Below are positions 54,401 to 64,000 of a DNA stretch of 64,000 nt, in pieces. This DNA is from Trileptium ribeirensis (Eukaryota > Nematoda > Enoplea > Enoplida > Thoracostomopsidae), in contig JASANE010026881.1 in assembly GCA_030248225.1 (NCBI GenBank), positions 1 to 64,000 of the forward strand. The letters are read 5' to 3'. A model generated the notes under the pieces. The model did not search any database and was not told the origin of the DNA. It saw only the letters and a list, made by a program, of their open reading frames with translations. Positions within the stretch are counted from its first letter, which is position 1, and every line of letters starts with the position of its first letter. A program made the translations under genes and the position numbers.

Positions 54401-56032
54401 TTTTGCCGGTTACATCTTAACGTTTAGTTTCGTAAATATACAGGCTAACCAATTATTCCATAAATTTAGGCATAGGATTTTGCTAAAGATAACGTAATAG
54501 ACATGCTATTTTTATGACGATCATTTTTTTATATTTTATAATTATAATTCTATTCTGCGTATAGTTTATTCTTTTTTGTTTTTTCTTTTCTGTTTGGTAT
54601 AACTCATTATACTTTGGTAGGCACAGGAATACCTGAAACTAGTCGGTAGTAGAACTACATTTGTGAGCGGAGCTTGGGCTGTGGCATTACGAATGTACTC
54701 AATTTTATGTTCTTGTAACTACATTGCATAGGGCATAGGGCTTTATCATTGGTAAAAATATTATATTTGAATTCTAATGGTTTGATCGAAACGATTCTAT
54801 TTCAATAAACACAAATATTGTAAAATTCTCTATTTTAGCTGCATAAGCTTAACTAATTAGCTAATTACTAATTAACCACTCAAAATTTTTTAATACCAAA
54901 TATCACATGCACACTGTGACATGATAGGCTTTCAAACAAAAAAAGTTTTTTAAAATCCGTTCAGTGGTTCTTGAGATCCGTCGGACCGAACGAACGGACG
55001 GACATCGACCTTTTTACTCCCAGAAATCACATTAAAAACAAAGTTTTTACTAAGACAAAATGGCGCCTGACACAGACGGGCCGACCCCTAAAGAAAGTGG
55101 GCTGGTGTTCCTACAGGAACCAGGGAAGGGTAGGGCCAAAAGGACCGCTGTCGTGCTTTGCGCATTTGCGTTGATTATGAGTACCACATTCAAATAAAGA
55201 AGTCGCCGTGAACTGGCGGTAGTACCCACTAAATTTCTGAAGAACCAAAAAACTTATTTCGAGCTTAGATTACCTGTGCTTTACCAACAGCTTTATCTAT
55301 TTTAGATTCTACACGAAGCAGCTAATGAATTAAATCACACTATAGAGTGAGCGTTATATTGCGTAGTTAACATCTCCACATACACGAAATTTTATTGAGC
55401 GAAGGGAGGCGAAGCGTTTTTATTTTCTGTGCAGTGAACTTGTTTTAACAACTATGTTTTGAAGGGCATAGCAGCTTTTGTATGTGACAGTTGAGACAAT
55501 GTTAATTTTGGCGTTAAAACGAACCCAAGCTGGGGAGAGATCTGAACAAAGTTTTGGCGGTAATAAAGTGTGTCCTCAAAGAAATTTGGTTGCACGGTGG
55601 TACGGACCAAACGGTTAGCGTCATGCCTTTCGCATTTTCGTGTCTGGTTCTAACAGTGCATTAATTTTTTCAAGAAGCCATCATGAAATTTTGGTATTTT
55701 ATAACAATGAGAAAAAATTCTCGTACTTTATTGTGAGGCCCGTTGACCCACAGTAACAAAAGTAATGATATTTTTTCTTAGCTTTTGCATATGTTTTAAT
55801 GTTGTAGGCGTTGTCACATGCTCTAAGGCGACCTATCCAAGTGATTCAAGCTTCAGGCCCGTTATTAATTAGTGGCGAAGAATATGCTGGTGTACCGAGT
55901 TACGACCCAACGACGTCAAAGGCGCCACTTATAATTGTGTACTACCGTCATGCGTACCGCCTTGGCGAACATTATAATTCTACACAACCAGCAAGTAAAG
56001 TATTGGATCGCACGACGTTAACAACAGTATAG
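50860..56032 (+). CDS. OTUD6-like OTU-domain deubiquitinase, complete, three exons
   Basis: Join 50860-51403, 53758-53927, 55808-56032: 939 nt, 312 residues plus stop, close to vertebrate OTUD6B (about 290-325). All junctions have GT/AG and agree in phase. Residues 10-50 hold a basic coiled coil ([32 protein letters not shown]) as in OTUD6. Residues 120-150 are Arg/Glu-rich. The OTU domain starts at about 150: [16 protein letters not shown] with catalytic Cys163, then [20 protein letters not shown], and [14 protein letters not shown] with catalytic His286. OTU enzymes cut ubiquitin chains, and OTUD6B is linked to proteasome and translation control. Key residues are intact, so it is likely active. 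Its neighbours are transposons only. Confidence 0.95.
51500..51930 (+). repeat. Degenerate (aatttcgatt)-type repeat in OTUD6-like intron 1
   Basis: Many variants of gaaatttcgattgatt and caatttaaatttcaaattt follow one another. Similar words occur at 34135-34310 in the other gene's intron. It is low-complexity and noncoding. Confidence 0.5.
52101..52468 (+). mobile_element. MITE with 5-bp target duplication, copy 3, in OTUD6-like intron 1
   Basis: 368 bp with inverted ends CTGGCCTGTCCACAG and CTGTGGACAGGCCAG, and a perfect tgaag duplication at 52096-52100 and 52469-52473. This is the cleanest copy for defining the family. Confidence 0.92.
53758..53927 (+). CDS. OTUD6-like exon 2
   Basis: Acceptor gttttag|ttttac, chosen over the nearby tttacag at 53765 because only this one restores phase and gives [17 protein letters not shown], parallel to the LTVVALRSQTAEYM segment of OTUD6B. 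It ends gattcaa|gtacct. Contains the [20 protein letters not shown] stretch. Confidence 0.9.
54637..55023 (-). repeat. GCGAAGCG-family repeat, copy B, in OTUD6-like intron 2
   Basis: Near-identical to 33517-33920. It lacks the terminal gcttcgcc segment at its right end. A short reverse match to that terminus lies 370 bp further on, at 55393-55433 (ttgagcgaagggaggcgaag). Confidence 0.75.
55808..56032 (+). CDS. OTUD6-like exon 3
   Basis: Acceptor aatgttgtag|gcgttg, phase 0. 74 codons then tag. Contains [20 protein letters not shown] and the catalytic His codon at 55949-55951. A possible AATAAA poly(A) signal lies about 320 bp after the stop. Confidence 0.93.
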   Translation, partial: ALSHALRRPIQVIQASGPLLISGEEYAGVPSYDPTTSKAPLIIVYYRHAYRLGEHYNSTQPASKVLDRTTLTTV

Positions 56033-59000
56033 ATTTATTATTTTGCTTTTAAGGTTAGTGGCTGGTAGTAAAAGCTTATGATTGATAATTACTATTAAAG
56101 TACGACAACGTCACCAGACACCGATATACGAGTGCATTATTTGTTATAAATTTTTATGTAACTCAAAAGTAGTTTCGTCACCATTCTGGTTATGTGATTT
56201 AAATATAGCCAAGCAGGCGTTTGGTTAGCTGATTTTCCCAAACTGCTTGAAGAGTACGTGGTATATTCATCTGGGGCTTCCCAGTTCAAACTGGCTGCAC
56301 TACCACTGAAATCGAACTGGGAAATCTTACCTCAGCTGCGAGAATTAAAAATAAAATACTAATTATAAACGAACATACCAGTGCAAAATACTAGAACCTT
56401 GGCGGCATGCCAAGTGTATGAATGCAAAGCTATGAGAAATGTAACGTTAACATACATCGGAACAACTCATTAAAAATATATTCTTGTTACGAAACAAAGA
56501 TGTAACTCACCAAAAAATTATTGATTAATCTGCTGTTCAATAATGCATAGATGCAGCAAAACTGATAGTCAAATATCTAATACGCACCCTACGAAGGTTA
56601 CCTCTACTTCAGAACTGCATACGAATCGTGAACAACATATGTATGTAATCTATGTATTTAAGAATCTTAACAAAAGCACAGGAGCACAGAAATCATAAAC
56701 AAAATTTGCTACAGACCACATGACACTCGTCCCTTTCGGACCACTCGCCTTGTCTCACCCCTTGATATAACTACTGCTACACGAAGAGATACATCTAAAT
56801 ACAGTGAAAATTTTAAATCAGCACCCACGAAAGCCCATATGCACTTATTTTGAGCAACAAATATATTAATATACCGTTAGAAGTTTTAATGTCACAGATG
56901 ACTATATATGGCGTCGGGCCCAACTTTGGCCTGAAATACCAATTAACCCGGGGTTCTACATCAAATCTGTTGACACATCCAGGTAGCTCACATCACGTCC
57001 ACACACCAAATTTCGTTCGAATCACTTGAGTGGTTACATAGCTACACCTCGACAAAGTATGAACAAAATTTGGAAATTTGGCCATTTTCTAAAGTCCCCC
57101 ATGCTCCATAGGTGCCCCCGACCAAAACAATTTATATAGCCATAAATAAAGCTTCCTAGGACATATATTTCGATATCAAAATGATTTAAATCGGCTCAAT
57201 GGTTGCCGAGTTATGAGCAAAAATGACCTAAAAATTGGCCCATTTTAGCCATGTACCCCTTGGTACCCCCTTTGACCCTCTCCGGCGGGACCTGGCTGTG
57301 TCGAATCGGAATAAAAGGTATAAAAGGCACATCTAGAGTATTGTAGCTTTCACATGAGGCCTCACACGTCCATATCGGTTTACGTTGAGATAATAAAGTC
57401 CTGCTCACAGAGAAGAAAATAAACGGACGCCCATCTTTTTCACCATTACTCTGGTCTAGTGACAATTCTTCGATTCCGAAGCTTGCGCTTCTACATCTCC
57501 GAATTCAATTATTGGAGGCCACAGTTGTGACACAGAAATTGGTCTGCTTCAACACGTTTTCGCTTTGTTTTCTGTTTCCGTTTTCTATATGTCGTACAAA
57601 CAATACGCTGGTATGATCATCTCTCCGTAAAAGCACCTGGACGGGTGCCGAACTGGGGCCTAAAATACCTGTACTGAGCTGATGATTGCTCACCATGGGA
57701 AAGGTGCGCTTACATACTTCACCAAACTAGCATTCTTTCAGGACTCCTCGACGCTGTAACGGCCTCTAAAATAATTTTATTTTCTATTTCTGAAGCATAA
57801 GGGAGAGCGTAAAATGTGAATCCTGTTCCACAAACACAGTTTCCACGGCTTACGTATGTAAACAGAAAATACGGTTTTAAGTATTTTCAATGTAAATTTT
57901 GTAAATGTTAATCTTGCTCGGAGAGAAGCACGTTTTTAAAAATATATTCGGTAACAATTTACAGTTCTCGTCACAGTTGACTGTGTGCTGAGGGTGGGAG
58001 CTCCGACCATCAAGTTACAAAAGTTCAAAGTAAATTTTCCTGCAGCCAAGTTGCGAGCGAACAACGTACGAGGAGCGGTCATTTGTGGCAAGCGTTGTTC
58101 ATATCATAAATGATTGATAACTAATCCACTTCATAAACATAAGTGAAGTTTCCTTTTAAACCATATGAATGATAAATTTATATTAATTTTGGATAAACAA
58201 AATATGCCAGTCTAAGGGCATTGAAATTGAACAAAATCTATATTATATATTCACTTTAAGTATTTTTTGATGAACCGCATGTAGTTTTTAATGATCTTAA
58301 CTAAAGGCGATTGTCTGCATTACGAATTGAGCAAAATTAGCGAAAAAGTTTATAGTATCCGAAAAAAATGGCAACATTTCTCACAATATTGTTGACTGAA
58401 TACTGTTGACTGGAACATTTATTAGTAATCGCTGTTCCGGAAGCGAAACAAACCGAAATATTTTTATAAAGCGACATCCGGTCGCAACGGGCGTTTTTGC
58501 GAAGAAGCCACGATAGTTTTAGACTTTTCCGTCAGCGGAATATATTGACATGATTATTCTGCATCGCTGTAACATGAATTTATCAATTGCTCGTTGTACC
58601 ATTATCCTCGTATATATATATTATGTTTGAATTGATAATTTGATCATGTATGTCAGGTTTGTTGCAGTATATCCATTCGTTGTGCCTTATTTATACTGAT
58701 TCCGTTCTGTTGATTAAAGCCGTAAAAGCGCCTACCCGTATGTAATTTCATGCCATTTCATGATTATCGTCGTATTTTGTTGTACCCTTGGTAATTGTAA
58801 TTGTTGAGGTGTATATGTCCGTGAGTAACTCATTTTTGATTTGGTCGAATTTTTAGAGGAAAGTTAACGATTTTACGCGTACGAATGTAGTGTTTATAGG
58901 CAGGAACGTTAGGGGTTGGCGAGCTCTTGCCATACCCGCCCCGCGAATAAGTAGGACGGTACGACTCTCTGAATGCCCCGATCTGTAGAGGAAAAGCCCT

Positions 59001-59720
59001 ACCCCGTGTGGTAGGACACCGACATTCACCCCGAATTCTGATAGAACAGACTGGCCGTGACGGACACCCGTCACGACCGTCCTCACAAGTGAGGACGACA
59101 GAAAATGTTGGCTGTCCGCCCTACAGCGAACAGCAAATGAGCAAATTTCCTGAAAAATATTAGTAAGAAAAGTAAAGTATCAGTTTACAGCGTACAAAAG
59201 TCAGAAGTACAATGGTAAACTGCAGCAATGGAAACTTTATCGGCTACTAGCGTTCATTTTCGCTGGCTAAGTTAGCTGATAAAACCAAGAAAAACTTCGG
59301 ACTTAAAAGTAGCGGATCTGGGCCATAGCTCCGAAACCGTTGAGAAATCGCGAATTAAGGACTCAACATTTTTAGTATAACAAAGAATTTATACAAAATG
59401 CAATAACTTAACGAATAATCATAAAAATATATAAATGTACCTTATGTACCTTCGTCCCCCAAGAAGGCCCCGTCATATATCAGGTAAGCAGGATTCGTTT
59501 GCCAAGTGAAATATCAGTGACCGGAGACGACACCTTCGGTGGAGGAGCTTCAGCCTCGAGTTACGTTAGCATTGAAAACAAATATAACGCATGTATTAAG
59601 CCGGCAAAATATTTGACGCGTGATGCTGCTGGTTGAACGACGATAAGGATGGTGCCCAAACGACCTCCGCATGGAATTCCAAACCCGCACTACTTGACGT
59701 GTAAAGAAGTTTTTCAGTAT
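56033..59720. other. Downstream of the OTUD6-like gene, no recognised gene
   Basis: The 3' UTR probably occupies the first few hundred bases. At 57080-57300 there is a stretch with cggctcaatggttgccgagttatgag and many ccccttt/ggtaccccc words, resembling degenerate repeats elsewhere. At 59076-59095 gtcctcac/gtgaggac forms a 9-bp stem with a 2-nt loop. No coding is supported. Confidence 0.4.
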
Positions 59721-60095
59721 TTAGTCGAGGTATATCTGGGGAGAAATCGGAAATGTTAATATCAGCTTCACCGTTGGCCTGTATACAAGGATGAGATTAC
59801 TGCGAAGATGTCGTGTTGCTAGAGTCTGTAGACCTAAATACTGAAGACGATTTGGATAATCAAGATGACGGATTGATGGCAACAACTTGGTCGCATGCTT
59901 TTGCGCCCGTTCAATTACATTGATATAACGCTGATGATATGGACACCAAACCGGTACAGCATACTCAACATGTGGTCTGATCAACAATCGATACAACTCA
60001 AGCCAAATCTGCTTTGTCCAATGTTGTATTGTTCGGCGGATTACAAAAATCACTCTGTGGGCAGTTGCTGAGACATTTGCACACTTAAATAGCAC
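59721..60095 (-). pseudogene. LINE reverse transcriptase C-terminal fragment (CR1/Jockey-like)
   Basis: 124-codon minus-strand frame: ELYRLLIRPHVEYAVPVWCP, YINVIERAQKHATKLLPSIR, YPNRLQYLGLQTLATRHLRS, NLILVYRPT. The LIRPHLEYA..VW.P....I..IE..Q..ATK pattern followed by R(L)..L.L.TL..R..R.DL marks the thumb of CR1/Jockey-type RTs. The rest of the element is absent. Confidence 0.82.
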
Positions 60096-63000
60096 CGTTA
60101 GATTCCCTGCAACCTAGGATTAATTTAAGCCCGGAACGGCCCCGCTGTGCCCACTTTTAGGTGCCCTTTCCCATATAAATCATGCCCCGATAGGCGTGTA
60201 ACCCCTCATTGGATTCCCCTCATTAAATCCCACATGAATATATACCCAACACCCACGAATCTGTAACCCGAACCCGGGAGAATCGACTAAAACACCATAA
60301 TAATTTAAAAAATATACGAAGGGCTCGCCCGAGAGCCCACCGTTCTTGCCCCCACCGAAAACGTAAATTTGGCATAGTTTAAAATTCCCCCCAGGAATTT
60401 TGTCGAAATTTGGCCGTTTCGTCGTAGGAATGTCTGTCACCAAATACAGCCTTAAAGCTCGACAATATCATGTCGGAATTACAAACCCGACGACCCGACA
60501 GAGGTCCGCCCCTACCTAGAATTGCAATCGTTTATAACTCAAAATTGCTTTCAAGAATTTTGTTTAATTTTATCATACAAATAGAGGTCCCTAGCGTTGA
60601 TATTTCTCGTTGCAAATAGCAACGTTTTTGTGTACAAAATTTGGCGATGTCGCTAGATGCGATATCGGGTCTACCTTTTGTGAGGATCGTTGACCCGATC
60701 CTAATAAATCGATAGGTTAGGTCGAATTCAGCACATGTGCAAAATTTCGCAGACTAATTAGCGATAAATTCAAAATTATAGATTTTCCGAAGCCCCTGAT
60801 GAGTTAGACTAAGAATCTCGGTCGAAATCGAGATAGCCGAGCAAATTAGGGATACGAAGCGAGCGGAATTTAGTAGGTAAATTCGTTACGGTTGTACCGG
60901 CAACCGGATCTACCGTTTACGGACCTGTTTCGTCAAGTAGGAATCATTAGAAACATTGAGTAGATTTTAATAACAAATGGAACTCTTTTTAACAGCCGTT
61001 TTTAGTTAAAATGGCATAAGCTGTAATAGGTTTAGGATAGTGCCGATGACCTACAAGGCATCGCCGCTTACAGGTTTATTCCCAAATAACTTTTCATTTA
61101 GCTGCATGCGATTTTAACCCCTGCCCCTAGGCCCTAAAGTTAGCATAAAATTTTGACCCGCATAAAATACATATATAGCCTTTCCGCACTGAACCGTCAA
61201 TTATTATACTGTTTTGTCAAAGTTGAAGGATACAATTAGTACATAGTACATTTGTGTAAACCCTTAGACTCGCATCCAATTTTGGAGCGTTACCTTTGGT
61301 TGAATTACCAAAGAGCCAGTTACGTTTGTACGATCGTAGCAGTATTGAAAATTGAAGGCTGAGACAACTCCTTCAACCCCTTCCGTAAGAGTAGGAAGAG
61401 ACGATTTGAACTCTTTTAATAGATAAATTTACGAAACGACCAAACTAAATAGCAGCCAGCCATCTCGTATTAGGACGTAAGAAAACCCGAATTAGTACTT
61501 CAGAGTTCGGTAATTTGCGATTGTTTTCTTTATCACTTGTGATTTAGCCGTATTTTTTGGTGAGAATTTAGGGTATTGTTCCGCCTAACTGAGCGCGAGC
61601 GAAGACTCTTCGCAAACCCCGATTTAGGCTCAAAATTGATAATTTAGTACTTTTCCCGGGATCCGGCTCGATCCAGCGCCTTCTTAAAATGCACAATTTT
61701 GGCCGTCAAAGTAAAATATCAAAATTCCTAGTGTTGGTAAAGTAGAATTAATGTACACAACACAGTATAAATTTTAGACATAAATTTTGTGTTAAGAAAA
61801 CCTGAAAAGTTGGAAACTTCGGTCCCAATCTCTTCCTACCCGGACTTCTAAACTGTTATGGAGAAATCTCACCCCGCCCATTATGAATTCTGGTTCGTTA
61901 TTACGGACACGAGAAAGCCCACTTTTCGCAGTTATTTAGGTTACAATCGATCAAAGGCCGGATTTCGTGTTCTTATTTTTGCTGTATTTGAAGGATATTT
62001 TCATAAGAACTTGGAATCACGATTCGCTTGTTATGCCCTGTATTTGACAAATTTACTATACCCGTGGTTGTAATTCATGCATACGTATGCGCGTAGGAAA
62101 GAAAGTGACACGCCGTTTCCCTGAACTTCGAGTCGCACCCAATGTGTAAAACTCAAAGACTTGCACTTGTATAAATCTGTCTTGTATCCATATCGATTGT
62201 TTAACTGCATCCTTGTTGATTTGTTATAACTTGCCGTATTTTAACCCATTTACCGTTTTTGCCATATTTATCTATCGTGTACCATAGCCGTTTTGATTAG
62301 GATGAGCAAAATCAAAAGCCCATGATCGCTGTTGTGTACGCTTTGACCCGTACAGTTGAATTTGCCGCTTGTATTTTGCCGCCTTTAGCTTTACCTCAAC
62401 CTATTTTTTTAACCGGAGTTCCCGAGCAGTTGTAGTTGCTCGAATGGCGCCTCCATAACTCACTAACTAGTACATCATGCTGCATAGCTATTTCTCTTCC
62501 CGTTGCAGAGTAAGGTAAGCGCCGCTGTAATTCTCGTCGTAACCTGAATTAGCTGTGAGTGTCCAATGCAAAAGTTGACGAATCCGACACGCCCATTTGT
62601 TGCTCCTCCAATTTTTCAAAAATAGCGTACTATTCCATTGGCATCGACTCTGTTGTATTTATGCCCGTACACTATGCTAATGTCCGTATATGATTTTGGC
62701 TTATCAATAAATACTCAATCAAACCCAATCGTGTTCCTGTGTTTTATTGGCCAATGGTAGCGATATGTGTACTGAAAGAGGTTTGAAATCCGTCACCCCT
62801 ATCGACGACCCACGTGCAGGTTTGAGACATGCATCGATGAAGCAAACCTTAGCGTGACTCGCCGATTCCCATTCGTATTATTAATAATTGCATCATTGTG
62901 TGAGTACGACTGGTGGGACCAATAAGGAAAATTTGCCTAAGACCAAAACTTTATCTGAACTCCCAAAACTAGGAAATTACACGCGATCCGACGTTAAACG

Positions 63001-64000
63001 TCTAGGGATTTGTTAAACCCTAGTGGGGGCCACTGGCTAAATAAATAAATTAATTAATCGCTCAGGAAAGTAGCAAAATTAATCAATCCAAATCTTTAAT
63101 ACACTTCCAGGTGGAACGACGATAGGGAACAGTGGTATGGTCTCTTTGGCCTGAGAGCAGGTGACGGAGCCAACCTCCATAGGGGCCTCAAAGGTAGTAC
63201 CGCTTAGGCTACGTGCGCAACCCGTCCGGCAGGATCAGAACACATCCTGTGAAGCGCTCCTACGGCTTGCTAAGCTCCGTAGTCTCCTGGGACCGACACG
63301 AATCCGAAATTTGAACCCATTAGGTCCGCCCTCGAGGTTACGATAGCGGGGGTCGTATACGTATTACGTTGTAGAAGTGCGTAATGCAGCAGCGTCTCGT
63401 CGATATTACAAAAATAAATATTATGTATTTGATACTAATTTAGCAAAACAGTCGCACAGCGCAATACATACAGTGGAGTGTGTTTATAAGAAATGTGCTT
63501 ATACTGAAAAATGGTTGAAGTGTTAGTTTGGTGCCGGCTATGTGGTCTATCTTTATTATAAAGGTGGACGTGGACTTAGTAAAAACGTCTATATAAGTTA
63601 TTATATATTTGACTTGTTCTTAGCGATTTCACTGTAAGCGCACTCCACTGCATTAATTTTTACTATATAACACATTGTATAAATATGGTTTGTGATGTAA
63701 ATCATGTTTATATTTCTGTTTGAGCCTTCAGCTTCCTTTATATTACTTTCGCATTACAGAGCTCGATTTAAAATCCGATGTTTCACCCGGTGTTTCTTCA
63801 CTGCGAACAGCGACAATGCCGAGATTGAATCGAATAATTATTGCAGTCACTACGTTCGTTATTACCTTTAGTGTGTGATCAAGGGGATCAGCTCGATGAC
63901 TTATTTGTTCGGGCTTAACTTCCTTGCATGGATATAATTGCTGAGAAAACTATTTTATTTATTGTTACTTGTCAATGTTCATACAGAGTTCAAGTATTCA
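60096..64000. other. No recognised gene; mixed repeats
   Basis: Short frames such as 61858-62073 (+) and 63161-63346 (+) show no family features. A G+C-richer block lies at 63100-63360. At 62705-62750 aataaatactcaatc, followed by tgtgttttattgg, could be the poly(A) end of an LTR, but no partner repeat is present. Confidence 0.35.

Noticed and set aside
59076..59095. Near-perfect hairpin gtcctcac-aa-gtgaggac
   Set aside because: Single short palindrome with no repeated copy or known role; reported only as part of the interval note.
60795..60850. ctgatgag followed 24 nt later by cgaaa, suggesting a hammerhead ribozyme core
   Set aside because: The segments that should form stem II and stem III do not pair. 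A local atctcg/cgagat hairpin explains the sequence, and there is no cleavage-site context.
61858..62073. 71-codon + strand ORF starting MEKSHPAHYEFWF
   Set aside because: Isolated, no family resemblance, in a region without other coding signal.
62290..62760. Possible LTR (poly(A)-like aataaa and tgtgttttattgg)
   Set aside because: No second copy, no primer-binding site and no gag-pol in the window.

Overview
This window is a repeat-dominated, AT-rich piece of an invertebrate animal genome. Two intron-containing genes point to a metazoan: a TJAP1/BEGAIN-like coiled-coil gene (a family I know only from animals) and an OTUD6-type deubiquitinase. Both have GT/AG introns of about 0.7-3.6 kb. I cannot name the species or even the phylum with confidence. 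Everything else that can be recognised is transposon-derived, and most of it is broken by stops and frameshifts.

Layout. 0.24-0.96 kb: a tandem repeat whose + strand is almost free of C. 1.2-4.0 kb: two direct copies of an LTR-like sequence. 4.2-16.5 kb: one large, decayed Ty3/Gypsy-type retrotransposon (here Gypsy-1) with gag, protease, reverse transcriptase, RNase H and integrase, followed by about 3.8 kb of extra coding-like sequence (PHD-like finger, an unknown protein, RS-rich repeats). Its integrase is split by a 1.18-kb hAT-type non-autonomous element. 17.0-17.8 kb: a LINE remnant with RNase H. 19.9-22.5 kb: tandem repeats and an interspersed repeat carrying an inserted LINE RT fragment. 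22.5-23.6 kb: second hAT-type copy. 24.9-28.9 kb: an old hAT-type copy opened by a decayed DUF7869-like element, itself opened by a MITE with 5-bp target duplications.

28.9-39.6 kb: six phase-consistent exons of the TJAP1/BEGAIN-like gene (5' end not found), with repeats and a decayed hAT transposase (DUF4371) in its introns. 40.2-41.8 kb: a copy of the 5-bp-duplication MITE, split by a 1.26-kb element with terminal inverted repeats (TIRs). 41.8-45.85 kb: nothing recognisable. 45.86-about 50.3 kb: a second Gypsy-type element (Gypsy-2) on the minus strand, with LTR edge, primer site, gag, protease and RT remnants, split by the third hAT-type copy. 50.86-56.03 kb: a complete three-exon OTUD6-like gene. 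56-64 kb: mostly unrecognised sequence with one minus-strand LINE RT fragment.

The two cellular genes are independent: one is a ubiquitin-chain protease, the other probably a junction or synapse-associated coiled-coil protein. The main story is layered transposition. Target-site duplications (8 bp, 5 bp and 4 bp) let the insertion order be read directly. The least ordinary items are the accessory 3' region of Gypsy-1, the C-less tandem repeat, and three compact TIR families that I can define only from this window.
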